Source: Nocardia jinanensis
GTDB lineage: Bacteria > Actinomycetota > Actinomycetes > Mycobacteriales > Mycobacteriaceae
Direction: 5' to 3'
Assembly (NCBI RefSeq): GCF_014645735.1
Contig: NZ_BMMH01000002.1
Coordinates: forward strand, 124,001-188,000
DNA length: 64,000 bases
This document shows positions 56,576 through 64,000 of this stretch, piece after piece. The notes below the pieces were generated by a model, which worked only from the letters and a program-made list of their open reading frames with translations, did not search any database and had not been told where the DNA came from. Position 1 is the stretch's first letter, and every line of letters begins with the position of its first letter. Both the position numbers and the translations under genes were made by a program.

Positions 56576-57891
56576 CGATCCACCAGCACATCACCGACCT
56601 GATCGGTGACACACCCCTGCTCCGCCTGGATCCGGCCGTGCACGGGCTCGACGGCGTGGACCTGTACGCCAAACTCGAATCGCACAACCCGTTCGGTTCG
56701 GTCAAGGACCGCGTCGCGTGGGCGATGCTGCGCGACGAACTCGAAACCCTGCGGGCACAGCGGCGGACGCTGATCGAGGCGTCCAGCGGCAACACCGCCA
56801 AGGCACTGCGCATCCTGGGCGCGATCCACGGCATCGGGCTGCAAGCGATGACCAACCGGATCAAGGTGGGCGAGGTGCGCGACCTGCTCCGGTTGATCGG
56901 CACCGAGATCGTCGAACTTCCCGGGCTGTCCGAATGTCCGGACCCGACCACCCCGAACGATGTGTACTCCGCGATCGATGCGGCCATGGCGGCCGAACCC
57001 GCCAGGTTCCGGCATCTGTCCCAGTACACCAGCGAGAAGAACATCGCCGCCCATCACGACGGCACCGGCCGCGAGATCCACGAGGATCTCACTGCCGCCG
57101 GAATCGAACGGATCGACTATCTGTTCGGCGGGCTGGGCACCACCGGGTCGAGCCGCGGGGCCGGAAGCTATCTGCGCAAGTTCCACCCGGAGCTGCGCAC
57201 GGTGGCGGTGGTCTCCGAACGTGCGGATTTCATCCCGGGTATCCGGTCGGAACGGGAGATGTGGGAGGTGGGCTTGTTCCAGCCCGATTTCTACGACGAG
57301 ATCATGACCGTGGAATCCGGTCCGGCGATCGAGGCAACACTCGAACTCGCCACCGGTTACGGCGTGCTGGCCGGGCCCACCAGCGGCGCCGCCTACACCG
57401 CCGCGCGCGAGGTGCTCGCGCGGCCCGGCCGCGCCGGGACGCCCACGGTCGGGGTGATCATCGTCTGCGACCGGCTCGAGCCGTATCTGTCCTACATGAA
57501 ACAGCGCCGGCCCGAACTGTTCGGCCGCGAGACCGGTCCACGCCCGCCGGACCCCGCCGAGATCGCTGCCGCACCATCGCTGACCCCTGCCGGAATGACC
57601 GACCTGCTCCGCACGGCGCATCCCGTGATCATCGATACCCGCGGTGCCATGGCGTATCGGGTCGCCCATATTCCGGGCGCGATCAATATCCCCGACGATA
57701 GGCTGACCGACCTGTTCACCCACGGCACGCCTTTCTCCCGGGCTGAACCGGTGATATTCACCTGCCCCACCGGCGATATCTCCCGGCAGTTCGCCGCGAC
57801 CGCACGACGGACCGGGCATACCGCCTACAGCTTGGACGGCGGAATCGCGGGTTGGCGTGCCGCCGGCCTGGAACTCGAACGCGGTATCTGA
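56572..57891 (+). CDS. Cysteine synthase-like PLP enzyme fused to rhodanese
   Basis: A 439-residue protein, GTG start in the GTGA of the upstream stop. Residues 1-320 are a CysK/SbnA-type beta-replacement enzyme: DLIGDTPLLRLDPAVHG, PLP lysine K45 in NPFGSVKDR, IEASSGNTAKAL, FGGLGTTGSSRGAG. Residues about 335-435 are a rhodanese domain with DTRGAMAYRVAHIPGAINIP and active C398 in FTCPTGDIS. The enzyme would add a nucleophile to an O-activated serine, and the rhodanese could receive persulfide sulfur from the SufS-like enzyme. Last gene of the operon. Confidence 0.92.
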   Translation: MTIHQHITDLIGDTPLLRLDPAVHGLDGVDLYAKLESHNPFGSVKDRVAWAMLRDELETLRAQRRTLIEASSGNTAKALRILGAIHGIGLQAMTNRIKVGEVRDLLRLIGTEIVELPGLSECPDPTTPNDVYSAIDAAMAAEPARFRHLSQYTSEKNIAAHHDGTGREIHEDLTAAGIERIDYLFGGLGTTGSSRGAGSYLRKFHPELRTVAVVSERADFIPGIRSEREMWEVGLFQPDFYDEIMTVESGPAIEATLELATGYGVLAGPTSGAAYTAAREVLARPGRAGTPTVGVIIVCDRLEPYLSYMKQRRPELFGRETGPRPPDPAEIAAAPSLTPAGMTDLLRTAHPVIIDTRGAMAYRVAHIPGAINIPDDRLTDLFTHGTPFSRAEPVIFTCPTGDISRQFAATARRTGHTAYSLDGGIAGWRAAGLELERGI

Positions 57892-57974
57892 TCGATCGGC
57901 GCTGCCGCGGACGCGCAAGGTCGCCGAGCGGGGTACCGACGGTGGCCGGGGGATGATCGCGATCGGTCGTCCGG

Positions 57975-58664
57975 TCAGCGCCGAGCGCTCCACACGACAG
58001 TCGTATCCGTCCCGGATCCGGCCGAAGTGACCGGCTGCTCCGCCGGATCCGGACCGTCCGCCCGGGTCCGGATCAGCACCCCCACCGCGATCAGAAGGGC
58101 GCCCAGCGTCCAGCCGGCGAACACATCCGTGGGCCAGTGCACCCCGAGGTAGACCCGCGAAAGCCCCACCGCGACGATAAAGGTGGCAGCGAGGGCGGCG
58201 ACGATCACGCCCGCCACCCGGTGCGCGGTCCGCATGCAGAACAGGGTGGCCAGCACGCCCACGATCGCGGCCGAACCGACGCTGTGGCCCGAGGGGAACG
58301 CCGGACTGCTCACTTCCACCAGGTGCCCGGCCACCGGTGGCCGGGCCCGGCCGATCAACTGTTTCGCCGCCGGTACCAGCATCGCGGACGCGGCCCCCAC
58401 CCCGGCCACGAGCAGCAGATCCGCCTGCGCACCGCGTTTCAGCAGGATCGCGCACGCCAGTAACGCCAGCGTCCACATCACCACCGAGCCGCCGATATGG
58501 GTGATCACCGTGGCGGCCGTGGTGAGTGGTTCGGCGCGCCGGCCCAGCACCCAGTCGTGCAGCGGCCGGTCGATATGGGCCGTGGCATCGCCCGCGACGA
58601 CGTATCCGGTCGTCGCGGCGAATACCGCGAACAGCACCACTGCGAGCCCCAGCACGTATTTCAC
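57975..58664 (-). CDS. PAP2-family membrane phosphatase
   Basis: A 229-residue membrane protein, GTG start, about six spans. The three PAP2 motifs are present: KQLIGRARP, PSGHS (FPSGHSVGSAA) and SRVYLGVHWPTDV with the catalytic His. Hydrolyses phosphate from lipid phosphates such as undecaprenyl pyrophosphate or phosphatidic acid at the membrane; the substrate cannot be told. Convergent with the sulfur operon. Confidence 0.93.
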   Translation of the reverse strand: MKYVLGLAVVLFAVFAATTGYVVAGDATAHIDRPLHDWVLGRRAEPLTTAATVITHIGGSVVMWTLALLACAILLKRGAQADLLLVAGVGAASAMLVPAAKQLIGRARPPVAGHLVEVSSPAFPSGHSVGSAAIVGVLATLFCMRTAHRVAGVIVAALAATFIVAVGLSRVYLGVHWPTDVFAGWTLGALLIAVGVLIRTRADGPDPAEQPVTSAGSGTDTTVVWSARR

Positions 58665-58753
58665 CCTAGTCGCCCGTGGTGTGCCGTTACCTGCGCGCCG
58701 TGACCGGCCGCGAGACGGTCCGTCCCGGGCCGGGCGCCGCTATTCTGGGGATC

Positions 58754-59074
58754 GTGGACATCCTCTTCCTCGGTGCGCCCCTCGCCATGCTGCTGCTGGG
58801 CGCAGCGGCAGCGGTGCGCTGGGTCTACACGCGCTTCCCGAAACCCGGCCGCGTCGACGATCACCACACCTCTACCCGGCTTGCAGCCGCGGGAGTGGAG
58901 GAACTCACCGCCTTCTGGTACGCCAGCAAGCGCGAACAGCTCGATCACCGCGCCGCGCAGACCATGTTGCGCGATGAGGAAGCCGACGGGGCACCGCCAC
59001 GGGACCGGATCGACCTCGCCGCCGGCCGAGCGGTGCTCCTCGCCCGCCCGCCGGGCCCGGACGCCCGCAGCTGA
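58754..59074 (+). CDS. Small DUF6191-like membrane protein
   Basis: About 106 residues from GTG 58754: one N-terminal span (VDILFLGAPLAMLLLGAAAA) and a charged cytosolic part with VEELTAFWYASKREQLDHRA. Resembles a small actinobacterial family (DUF6191, from memory). The frame is open upstream to 58676 with a poor signal-like part; the chosen start puts the span at the N-terminus. Confidence 0.7.
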   Translation: MDILFLGAPLAMLLLGAAAAVRWVYTRFPKPGRVDDHHTSTRLAAAGVEELTAFWYASKREQLDHRAAQTMLRDEEADGAPPRDRIDLAAGRAVLLARPPGPDARS

Positions 59075-59145
59075 CCTGGGCACGCCGTACCCGGTGCCGT
59101 GACCACCCGGCACGACCGGCGCCGACCGCCCACTACTGTGGACGG

Positions 59146-59769
59146 GTGCATTCAGATCAACGATCGGACGACAGCGGACCCCGGATCTGGGGTGGCACCA
59201 CGCTTTCCGAACGAAAGCAGGCACGACGCAGCGCACTGCTCGAGGCCGCGCTGGATCTGATCGGTGAATCCGGTGCCGCCGGGGTCACCATGCGGGCGGT
59301 ATGCCGCCGGGCCGGCCTCACCGACCGGTACTTCTACGAAAGTTTCGCCAGCCGTGACGAGCTGCTCGATGTGCTGTACCGGCAGATCGCCGACGATTTC
59401 CTCGAACCGATGACCGTTTTCGCCGTCGCCGACGACGCCTCGCGCGACCGGGCGCTGTCGGAAGCGCTGGTGGACAAGGTTCTCGAGGACCCCCGCAAAT
59501 CACGCCTGTTCCTGGTGGAACCGTATTCCAGCACCGGCCTCGGCCAGACCACCATCGCCGTCATGCCCGCCTTCACCCGGCTCATCCAGGACCACCTCTT
59601 CTACCGGATCGACGATCCGGTGCGGCGCCGCCTCGCGGCGGTCACCATGGCCAGTGGGAACGCGGGAATGTTCTCGGCCTGGCTCAACGGTTCACTGCGC
59701 GCCACCCGCACGGAGATCATCGATCATCTCGTCGCCATGCTGGGCGCGTACCGGGGTCTCTATCGCTAG
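59146..59769 (+). CDS. TetR-family regulator
   Basis: A 207-residue regulator from GTG 59146: HTH VTMRAVCRRAGLTDRYFYES (about residues 47-66) and a helical C-terminal domain. No divergent partner with a clear operator; its targets are unknown. The NfeD-like/flotillin genes follow on the same strand after a 62-bp gap. Confidence 0.9.
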   Translation: MHSDQRSDDSGPRIWGGTTLSERKQARRSALLEAALDLIGESGAAGVTMRAVCRRAGLTDRYFYESFASRDELLDVLYRQIADDFLEPMTVFAVADDASRDRALSEALVDKVLEDPRKSRLFLVEPYSSTGLGQTTIAVMPAFTRLIQDHLFYRIDDPVRRRLAAVTMASGNAGMFSAWLNGSLRATRTEIIDHLVAMLGAYRGLYR

Positions 59770-59831
59770 TCATCGGCCGGCCGCGACCGATTTCCGGAAA
59801 CAACGGCCGGGCAAAGAGATCGGGGAGAAAA

Positions 59832-60059
59832 TTGCACGACGAAGTTGTCGGGTCGACCGGTAAGCTGATCTCGCCGATCCGAGGCCCCGGGACGCTGGGT
59901 GAGGTCCTGGTGGCCGTCCGTGGGGGAACCGAAGGGTACATCGCGCGAGCCGCCGAATCGATCCCGGCCGGGAGCACCGTGCTGGTGGTCGCTGTCGATT
60001 CCGGTCGTATCGCCGACGTGGTGCCCTGGATACCCCTCACACCGGACCCGGCGCCGTAA
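59832..60059 (+). CDS. NfeD C-terminal-domain-like small protein
   Basis: About 75 residues, TTG start behind GGGGAG. GSTGKLISPIRGPGTLGEVL, YIARAAESIPAGSTVLVVAV is the OB-fold pattern of NfeD C-terminal domains. NfeD-like proteins pair with flotillins; here it lacks the membrane part. The flotillin gene starts 23 nt downstream, which supports the call. Confidence 0.75.
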   Translation: MHDEVVGSTGKLISPIRGPGTLGEVLVAVRGGTEGYIARAAESIPAGSTVLVVAVDSGRIADVVPWIPLTPDPAP

Positions 60060-60082
60060 CAACACGACGCGAGGAGTCATAC

Positions 60083-61189
60083 GTGCTGGGTTATCACGTG
60101 CCCGATCCCGATGAGGCGATGCTGGTCAGCGGCGCCAAGAGTCGCGACGCCACGCCGTTCCGGGTGATCATCGGCCGCGGCACGTGGGTGATGCCGTTCT
60201 TCCGCAAGGTCCGCTATCTGTCGCTGGCGATGTTCGAGGCCGAGATCACCGAACGCTGCGTCACCAAACAGGCCATCGTCCTGCAGGTGCGGGCGGTCAT
60301 CGCCTTCAAGGTCGCCAACGACACCGCCTCCATCGTGAACGCGGCCCAGCGCTTCCTCTCCGAACAGGAACAGGAGATGTCGGTGCTGACCGGGCGGATC
60401 TTCTCCGGTCATCTGCGCTCCATCGTCGGCTCGATGACGGTCGAGGAGATCATCCGGGAACGTCAGCGGCTCGCCGACGAGGTCCTGGTGGCGTCCAAGG
60501 TGGAAATGAGCAATATCGGCCTGTGGGTCGACTCGTTCCAGATCCAGTCCATCGACGACGGTGATCTGGGCTACATCTCCGCCCTCGCCGCCCCGCACAA
60601 CGCGGCCGTGCACCGGGACGCGCAGATCGCGAAATCGCAGGCCGCACAGCTTTCGGCCGAGGCCGAACAGGAATCGCTGCGCAAACAGGCCGAGTATTCA
60701 CGCGAGACGTCGATCCTGAAAGCCGGTTATCAGCGCGATATCGACAAGGCCCAGGCCGAAGCGGCCGCGGCGGGGCCGCTCGCCGCCGCCCTCGCTCAGC
60801 AGGAAGTGCTCGGCGCACAGGCCGCCCAGGCCCGGAAAGAGGCCGAACTGCGCGAACAGCAGTTGCAGGCCGAGGTGGTGAAACCGGCGCAGGCCGAGGC
60901 CGCACGAGTCAAGATCCTCGCCGAAGCCGAGGCCAACCGCACCAGGATCCAGGCCGAGGCGGCGGCCTCCAACAATCGCATCGCGCTCGACCAGATGCTC
61001 ATCGAACAGTTGCCGCTCATCGTGGAACAGGCCGCACGCGGGCTCTCGAACGCCAATCTGACCGTCCTCAACGGGCCCGACGGCGTGGGTGAACTGCTCA
61101 ACGGCATGGTCGGGCAGGGGCTGACCGTGTTCAACTCGCTACAAAAGGCGCTTTCGACCACCGGCGAGGAAAAACCGGATATAGAGTGA
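60083..61189 (+). CDS. Flotillin/SPFH-domain protein
   Basis: A 368-residue SPFH protein, GTG start with GAGGAG upstream. The SPFH/band-7 domain covers about residues 10-185 (VIIGRGTWVMPFFRKVRYLS, TKQAIVLQVRAVIAFKV, LRSIVGSMTVEEIIRERQRL) and a long Glu/Ala coiled coil follows (about 185-310, EAEANRTRIQAEAAASNNRI). Flotillins scaffold membrane microdomains. Unlike most it lacks an obvious N-terminal membrane span, so attachment may be peripheral. Coupled to an NfeD-like gene and, by GTGA, to a cold-shock gene. Confidence 0.93.
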   Translation: MLGYHVPDPDEAMLVSGAKSRDATPFRVIIGRGTWVMPFFRKVRYLSLAMFEAEITERCVTKQAIVLQVRAVIAFKVANDTASIVNAAQRFLSEQEQEMSVLTGRIFSGHLRSIVGSMTVEEIIRERQRLADEVLVASKVEMSNIGLWVDSFQIQSIDDGDLGYISALAAPHNAAVHRDAQIAKSQAAQLSAEAEQESLRKQAEYSRETSILKAGYQRDIDKAQAEAAAAGPLAAALAQQEVLGAQAAQARKEAELREQQLQAEVVKPAQAEAARVKILAEAEANRTRIQAEAAASNNRIALDQMLIEQLPLIVEQAARGLSNANLTVLNGPDGVGELLNGMVGQGLTVFNSLQKALSTTGEEKPDIE

Positions 61190-61599
61190 CCGGCAGAACT
61201 GTGGCGAGGAGCGGTGTGGTGGCCAGCGGGAAATTGGTGTCGTTCGACGGATCGCGGGGTTTCGGTTTCATCCGCCCCGAGGATGGTGGACCCGACGTGT
61301 TCGTCCACGTCAACGATATCGGCCTGGGCGAGGACGAACTCCGGCAGGGCCGGGTGTTCGAATTCGATATCACCGAAGGCGATCGCGGTCCGAAGGCGAT
61401 CAACCTGCGGTCCCCGCGCGGCCAGCACGGCCGGCCCAAACCGGTGACCGAGGGCGCTCGGCTGACGGCCGGCGAACATACCCGGCTGATCACCGAACTA
61501 CTCCTCGACGCCTCCCCGGCGCTGACCGCCGGGGAGATCGTCGCCATCCGGGAACGGCTCACCGATTTCGCCGCCGAACAGGGCTGGATCGACGACTGA
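61186..61599 (+). CDS. Cold-shock-domain protein with C-terminal extension
   Basis: A 137-residue protein. Residues about 12-75 are a cold-shock domain with RNP-type motifs SRGFGFIRPEDGGPDVFVHV; the next 60 residues (LITELLLDASPALTAGEIVA) form a helical extension seen in some actinobacterial members. Binds RNA or single-stranded DNA. Its GTG overlaps the flotillin stop (GTGA), so it is translated with that gene; an internal start at VVASGKLV (61216) is possible. Confidence 0.88.
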   Translation: MTGRTVARSGVVASGKLVSFDGSRGFGFIRPEDGGPDVFVHVNDIGLGEDELRQGRVFEFDITEGDRGPKAINLRSPRGQHGRPKPVTEGARLTAGEHTRLITELLLDASPALTAGEIVAIRERLTDFAAEQGWIDD

Positions 61600-61703
61600 C
61601 GGCCGGATCCGGCGATCTGTCGGTTCGAACTCCTATCATCGGATGCGATGATTCGGCGCCGGCCGCGGCGTCGATACGGGTGAGTCGACCCGAGGAGGAT
61701 CGT

Positions 61704-62789
61704 GTGGATCTACCGGTGATGCCACCCGTCCGGCCCATGCTGGCCAAATCCGCGCCCGATATTCCGCCGGGGCCGGGTCTCAGCTACGAACCCAAATGGG
61801 ACGGGTTCCGCTGTGTGGTGTTCCGTGACGGCGACCAGGTGGAACTGGGGTCCCGCAACGACCGGCCCCTCACCCGGTATTTCCCCGAGGTCGCCGAACT
61901 GTTGCGCGGCGCGCTGCCGGACCGGTGTGTCGTGGACGGAGAGATAGTCCTGGTCACCGAGCACGGACTCGATTTCGATGTGCTGCAACAGCGCCTGCAT
62001 CCGGCAGCATCGCGGGTGGCGAAGCTCGCCGCGGAGACCCCGGCGAGTTTCGTGGCCTTCGACCTGCTCGCGCTCGGCGATCGGGACCTCACCGATGCAC
62101 CGTTCACCGAACGCCGGCGGCTGCTCGAGACCATTCTGGACAGCGAGCCCGGACGGGTGCATCTGACCCCGCTCACCGGGGATCCGGAAATAGCCCGGGA
62201 CTGGTTCACCAGGTTCGAGGGTGCCGGTTTCGACGGTGTGATGGTCAAAGCCGACGATCAGCCGTACCAGCAGAACAAGCGGGTGATGCTCAAGATCAAA
62301 CACGAACGTACCGCCGACTGTGTGGTGGCAGGTTTTCGCTGGCACAAGGACGGGCAGGGAGTGGGTTCCCTGCTGCTCGGCCTGTTCGACGACGAGGGCC
62401 GGTTACATCATGTGGGGGTGGCGAGCAGTTTCACCGCCGCGCGGCGCACCGAATTGATCGATGAACTCGCCCCCTACCGGGAGGGCGCGCTGGCGGACCA
62501 TCCGTGGCGGGAGTGGGCCGATGCCGCGGCACAGGCCGGGTCCGGCGGCTCCATGCCCGGCGGGGTGAGCCGCTGGAGTGGAGGTAAGGATCTCTCCTGG
62601 GAAGCGTTGCGCGCGGAACTCGTGGCCGAGGTGCGGTACGAACATCTGCAATCCGGCCGCTTCCGGCACGGCGGGCGACTGGTCCGTTTCCGCGCCGACC
62701 GCACCCCCGAGTCGTGCACCTACGCCCAGTTGGACGAGGCCCCGCCGGCCGAACTCCACGAAATCTTCGGAACCCCGGTGGCGAAATGA
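61704..62789 (+). CDS. ligC: ATP-dependent DNA ligase LigC
   Basis: A 361-residue ligase matching mycobacterial LigC (Rv3731) from the first residues (DLPVMPPVRPMLAKS), which fixes the GTG start at 61704 behind GGAGG. Adenylated lysine K31 in EPKWDGFR, motif III FVAFDLLALGDRD, motif IV GFDGVMVK and motif V KIKHERTADCVVAGF are present, followed by an OB domain. LigC works with a primase-polymerase in excision or gap repair. Overlaps the next gene by ATGA. Confidence 0.94.
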   Translation: MDLPVMPPVRPMLAKSAPDIPPGPGLSYEPKWDGFRCVVFRDGDQVELGSRNDRPLTRYFPEVAELLRGALPDRCVVDGEIVLVTEHGLDFDVLQQRLHPAASRVAKLAAETPASFVAFDLLALGDRDLTDAPFTERRRLLETILDSEPGRVHLTPLTGDPEIARDWFTRFEGAGFDGVMVKADDQPYQQNKRVMLKIKHERTADCVVAGFRWHKDGQGVGSLLLGLFDDEGRLHHVGVASSFTAARRTELIDELAPYREGALADHPWREWADAAAQAGSGGSMPGGVSRWSGGKDLSWEALRAELVAEVRYEHLQSGRFRHGGRLVRFRADRTPESCTYAQLDEAPPAELHEIFGTPVAK

Positions 62790-63796
62790 GCGAGTCCGTG
62801 GAAATCGAGGCCGCCGGGCGGGTGCTCACCATCAGTAACCCGTCGAAGGTGTACTTCTCCCGGCGCGGCGAGACCAAACTCGACCTGGTGCGCTACTACG
62901 AGAGCGTCGCCGAGCCGTTCTTCCGGGTCAACGGCGGGCGCCCACTATTGCTGGAGCGCTATCCCGACGGTGCCTCGGGTAAATCCTGGTTCCAGAAGCG
63001 GGTGCCGAAATCCGCCCCGGACTGGTTGCACACCGTGGAGGTCTCCACCCCCAACGGAACGACCAGCGATGCGCTGGTCGCCCACGATCTGGCGCATGTG
63101 CTGTGGGCGGTGAACCAGGGTTGCCTGGGGTTCCACGTCTGGCCCAACACTGTGCCGGATCTGCGGATCGCCGATCAGCTCCGGATCGACCTCGACCCTT
63201 CCCCGGGAATCGGTTTCGACGAACTGCGCACAGCGGCCGTGCGCACCCGGGAGCTGTGCGACGAACTCCGTATCGAGACGTGGGTGAAGACTTCCGGGTC
63301 GCGTGGCCTGCACCTGTACATCGCGCTCGAGCCGCGCTGGGACGGGTACGAGGTGCGCGCCGCGGCCGTGGCGCTGGCTCGTGAGCTGGAACGCCGGTAC
63401 CCGGACGATATCACCGCGCACTGGTGGAAAGAGGAACGCGGCCGCCGGGTTTTCGTCGACTACAACCAGAACGCTCCGCACAAGACCGTATTCGGCGCCT
63501 GGTGTGTGCGCCCGAAGGTCGGCGCGCAGGTGTCCACGCCGCTGACCTGGGATGAACTCGGCTCGGTGGTCCCCGAGGAACTGACGATCGCGACAGTTCC
63601 GGCCCGCCTCGCCGAATACGGCGACCCCTGGGCGAACCGTGCCCCCCAGAGCATCGAACCGCTGCTGCGGATGTCCGAACGCGATCTCGCGTCCGGTCTC
63701 ATGGACGCGCCGTGGCCGCCGCAGTATCCGAAAATGCCCAACGAACCGCCGCGGGTGCAGCCCAGCCGTGCCCGCAAACCCGTCGCGGACGGGTGA
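62786..63796 (+). CDS. LigD-type primase-polymerase (Prim-PolC-like)
   Basis: A 336-residue archaeo-eukaryotic primase-like polymerase: LTISNPSKVYFSRRGETKLD, GHPLLLERYPDG-type block, catalytic D135 and D137 in RIDLDPSPG, SGSRGLHLYIALEP, and D225 in FVDYNQNAPHKTVFGAW. In M. tuberculosis the corresponding gene (Rv3730c) adjoins ligC and its product fills short gaps, often with ribonucleotides. Translationally coupled to ligC (ATGA). No Ku gene or nuclease domain is in the window. Confidence 0.93.
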   Translation: MSESVEIEAAGRVLTISNPSKVYFSRRGETKLDLVRYYESVAEPFFRVNGGRPLLLERYPDGASGKSWFQKRVPKSAPDWLHTVEVSTPNGTTSDALVAHDLAHVLWAVNQGCLGFHVWPNTVPDLRIADQLRIDLDPSPGIGFDELRTAAVRTRELCDELRIETWVKTSGSRGLHLYIALEPRWDGYEVRAAAVALARELERRYPDDITAHWWKEERGRRVFVDYNQNAPHKTVFGAWCVRPKVGAQVSTPLTWDELGSVVPEELTIATVPARLAEYGDPWANRAPQSIEPLLRMSERDLASGLMDAPWPPQYPKMPNEPPRVQPSRARKPVADG

Positions 63797-63841
63797 GCAC
63801 GCGGCCGATATTCGACGGGCCCGACCGCGCCGCGGCCGCAC

Positions 63842-64000
63842 TCATGACGTCCACAGCGTCCACGCTCCGCGCTCACAGACCAGGGCGTATCCCGCGACTG
63901 TCCGCGCGGTGGCGGCTCCGGTGCAGCTCGCTCCTTCCTCCCGCACAGTCTCGGCCACCCGGACAGGGTCCGACCACTGATAGCCGGTGACCGACGCGGC
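63842..64000 (-). CDS. C-terminal end of an unknown, possibly exported protein
   Basis: Minus-strand frame open to the right edge, stop at 63842-63844; 52 residues visible: VTGYQWSDPVRVAETVREEG, SCTGAATARTVAGYALVCER and GAWTLWTS. Two Cys about 17 apart and a Trp-rich end resemble C-terminal domains of secreted actinobacterial proteins. No family named. Convergent with the primase-polymerase gene. Confidence 0.6.
   Translation of the reverse strand, partial: AASVTGYQWSDPVRVAETVREEGASCTGAATARTVAGYALVCERGAWTLWTS

Noticed and set aside
56524..58476. 650-codon minus-strand frame opposite the cysteine synthase-rhodanese gene
   Set aside because: Shadow; plus-strand gene has catalytic motifs and coupled overlaps.

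Overview
The window reads as chromosomal DNA of a high-GC actinobacterium of the order Mycobacteriales, most likely Nocardia or a close relative. The evidence is gene content: a furA-katG pair with a mycobacterial-type FurA box, a ChoD-type cholesterol oxidase, neighbouring ligC and Prim-PolC genes, an antigen 85/mycolyltransferase-type secreted esterase, XRE-DUF5753/DUF397 regulators and a large NRPS. The assignment is an inference; no rRNA, tRNA or CRISPR array was seen.

Layout. 1-7.4 kb: 5' part of a minus-strand NRPS (C-A-T-E-C-A, runs off the left edge), whose first C domain looks like those that start catechol siderophores. 8.3-9.2 kb: a toxin/antitoxin-like pair with a palindrome upstream. 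9.3-12 kb: furA-katG behind a triple CTTGAT array. 12.1-20 kb: housekeeping and regulatory genes (reductase-like protein, HxlR, a TetR/SDR pair with twin operators, OsmC, HdeD, TerC, secreted protein, maltokinase-cap protein) and one decayed gene. 20-23.5 kb: a zinc-knuckle coiled-coil protein divergent from a tyrosine recombinase, then an unusual 166-residue pure heptad coiled coil. 23.5-31.1 kb: a mobile-element graveyard with a Tn3 TnpA fragment, a res-like site, two broken serine resolvases, an aminoglycoside phosphotransferase tail, a TmrB-like ATPase, and a Tn3-type element with perfect 42-bp inverted repeats and a TACAG target duplication but a gutted transposase. 31.2-34.8 kb: SDR, GH1 glycosidase and remnants of hydrolases and an MFS transporter. 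34.8-44.9 kb: lipid and redox genes (AI-2E-type permease, choD, thioesterase, GMC oxidoreductase, esterase) with TetR and PucR-like regulators.

45-51.4 kb: two XRE-DUF5753 regulators, a DUF397 protein, a DUF574-type methyltransferase and two small unknown genes. The two small genes share the same promoter (TTGCAT, 18 nt, TAGACT) overlapped by the same operator, and the same motif lies between the DUF397 and methyltransferase genes, which points to a local regulon.

52.5-57.9 kb: four genes joined by ATGA/GTGA overlaps: a SufS-like cysteine desulfurase, an unknown domain fused to a CxxC heavy-metal domain, a Y4yA-type PLP decarboxylase and a cysteine synthase-rhodanese fusion. This looks like an uncharacterised sulfur/metal/amino-acid pathway and is the best candidate here for an undescribed system. 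58-64 kb: PAP2 phosphatase, TetR, an NfeD-like/flotillin/cold-shock run, ligC and its primase-polymerase partner, and the 3' end of a minus-strand gene.
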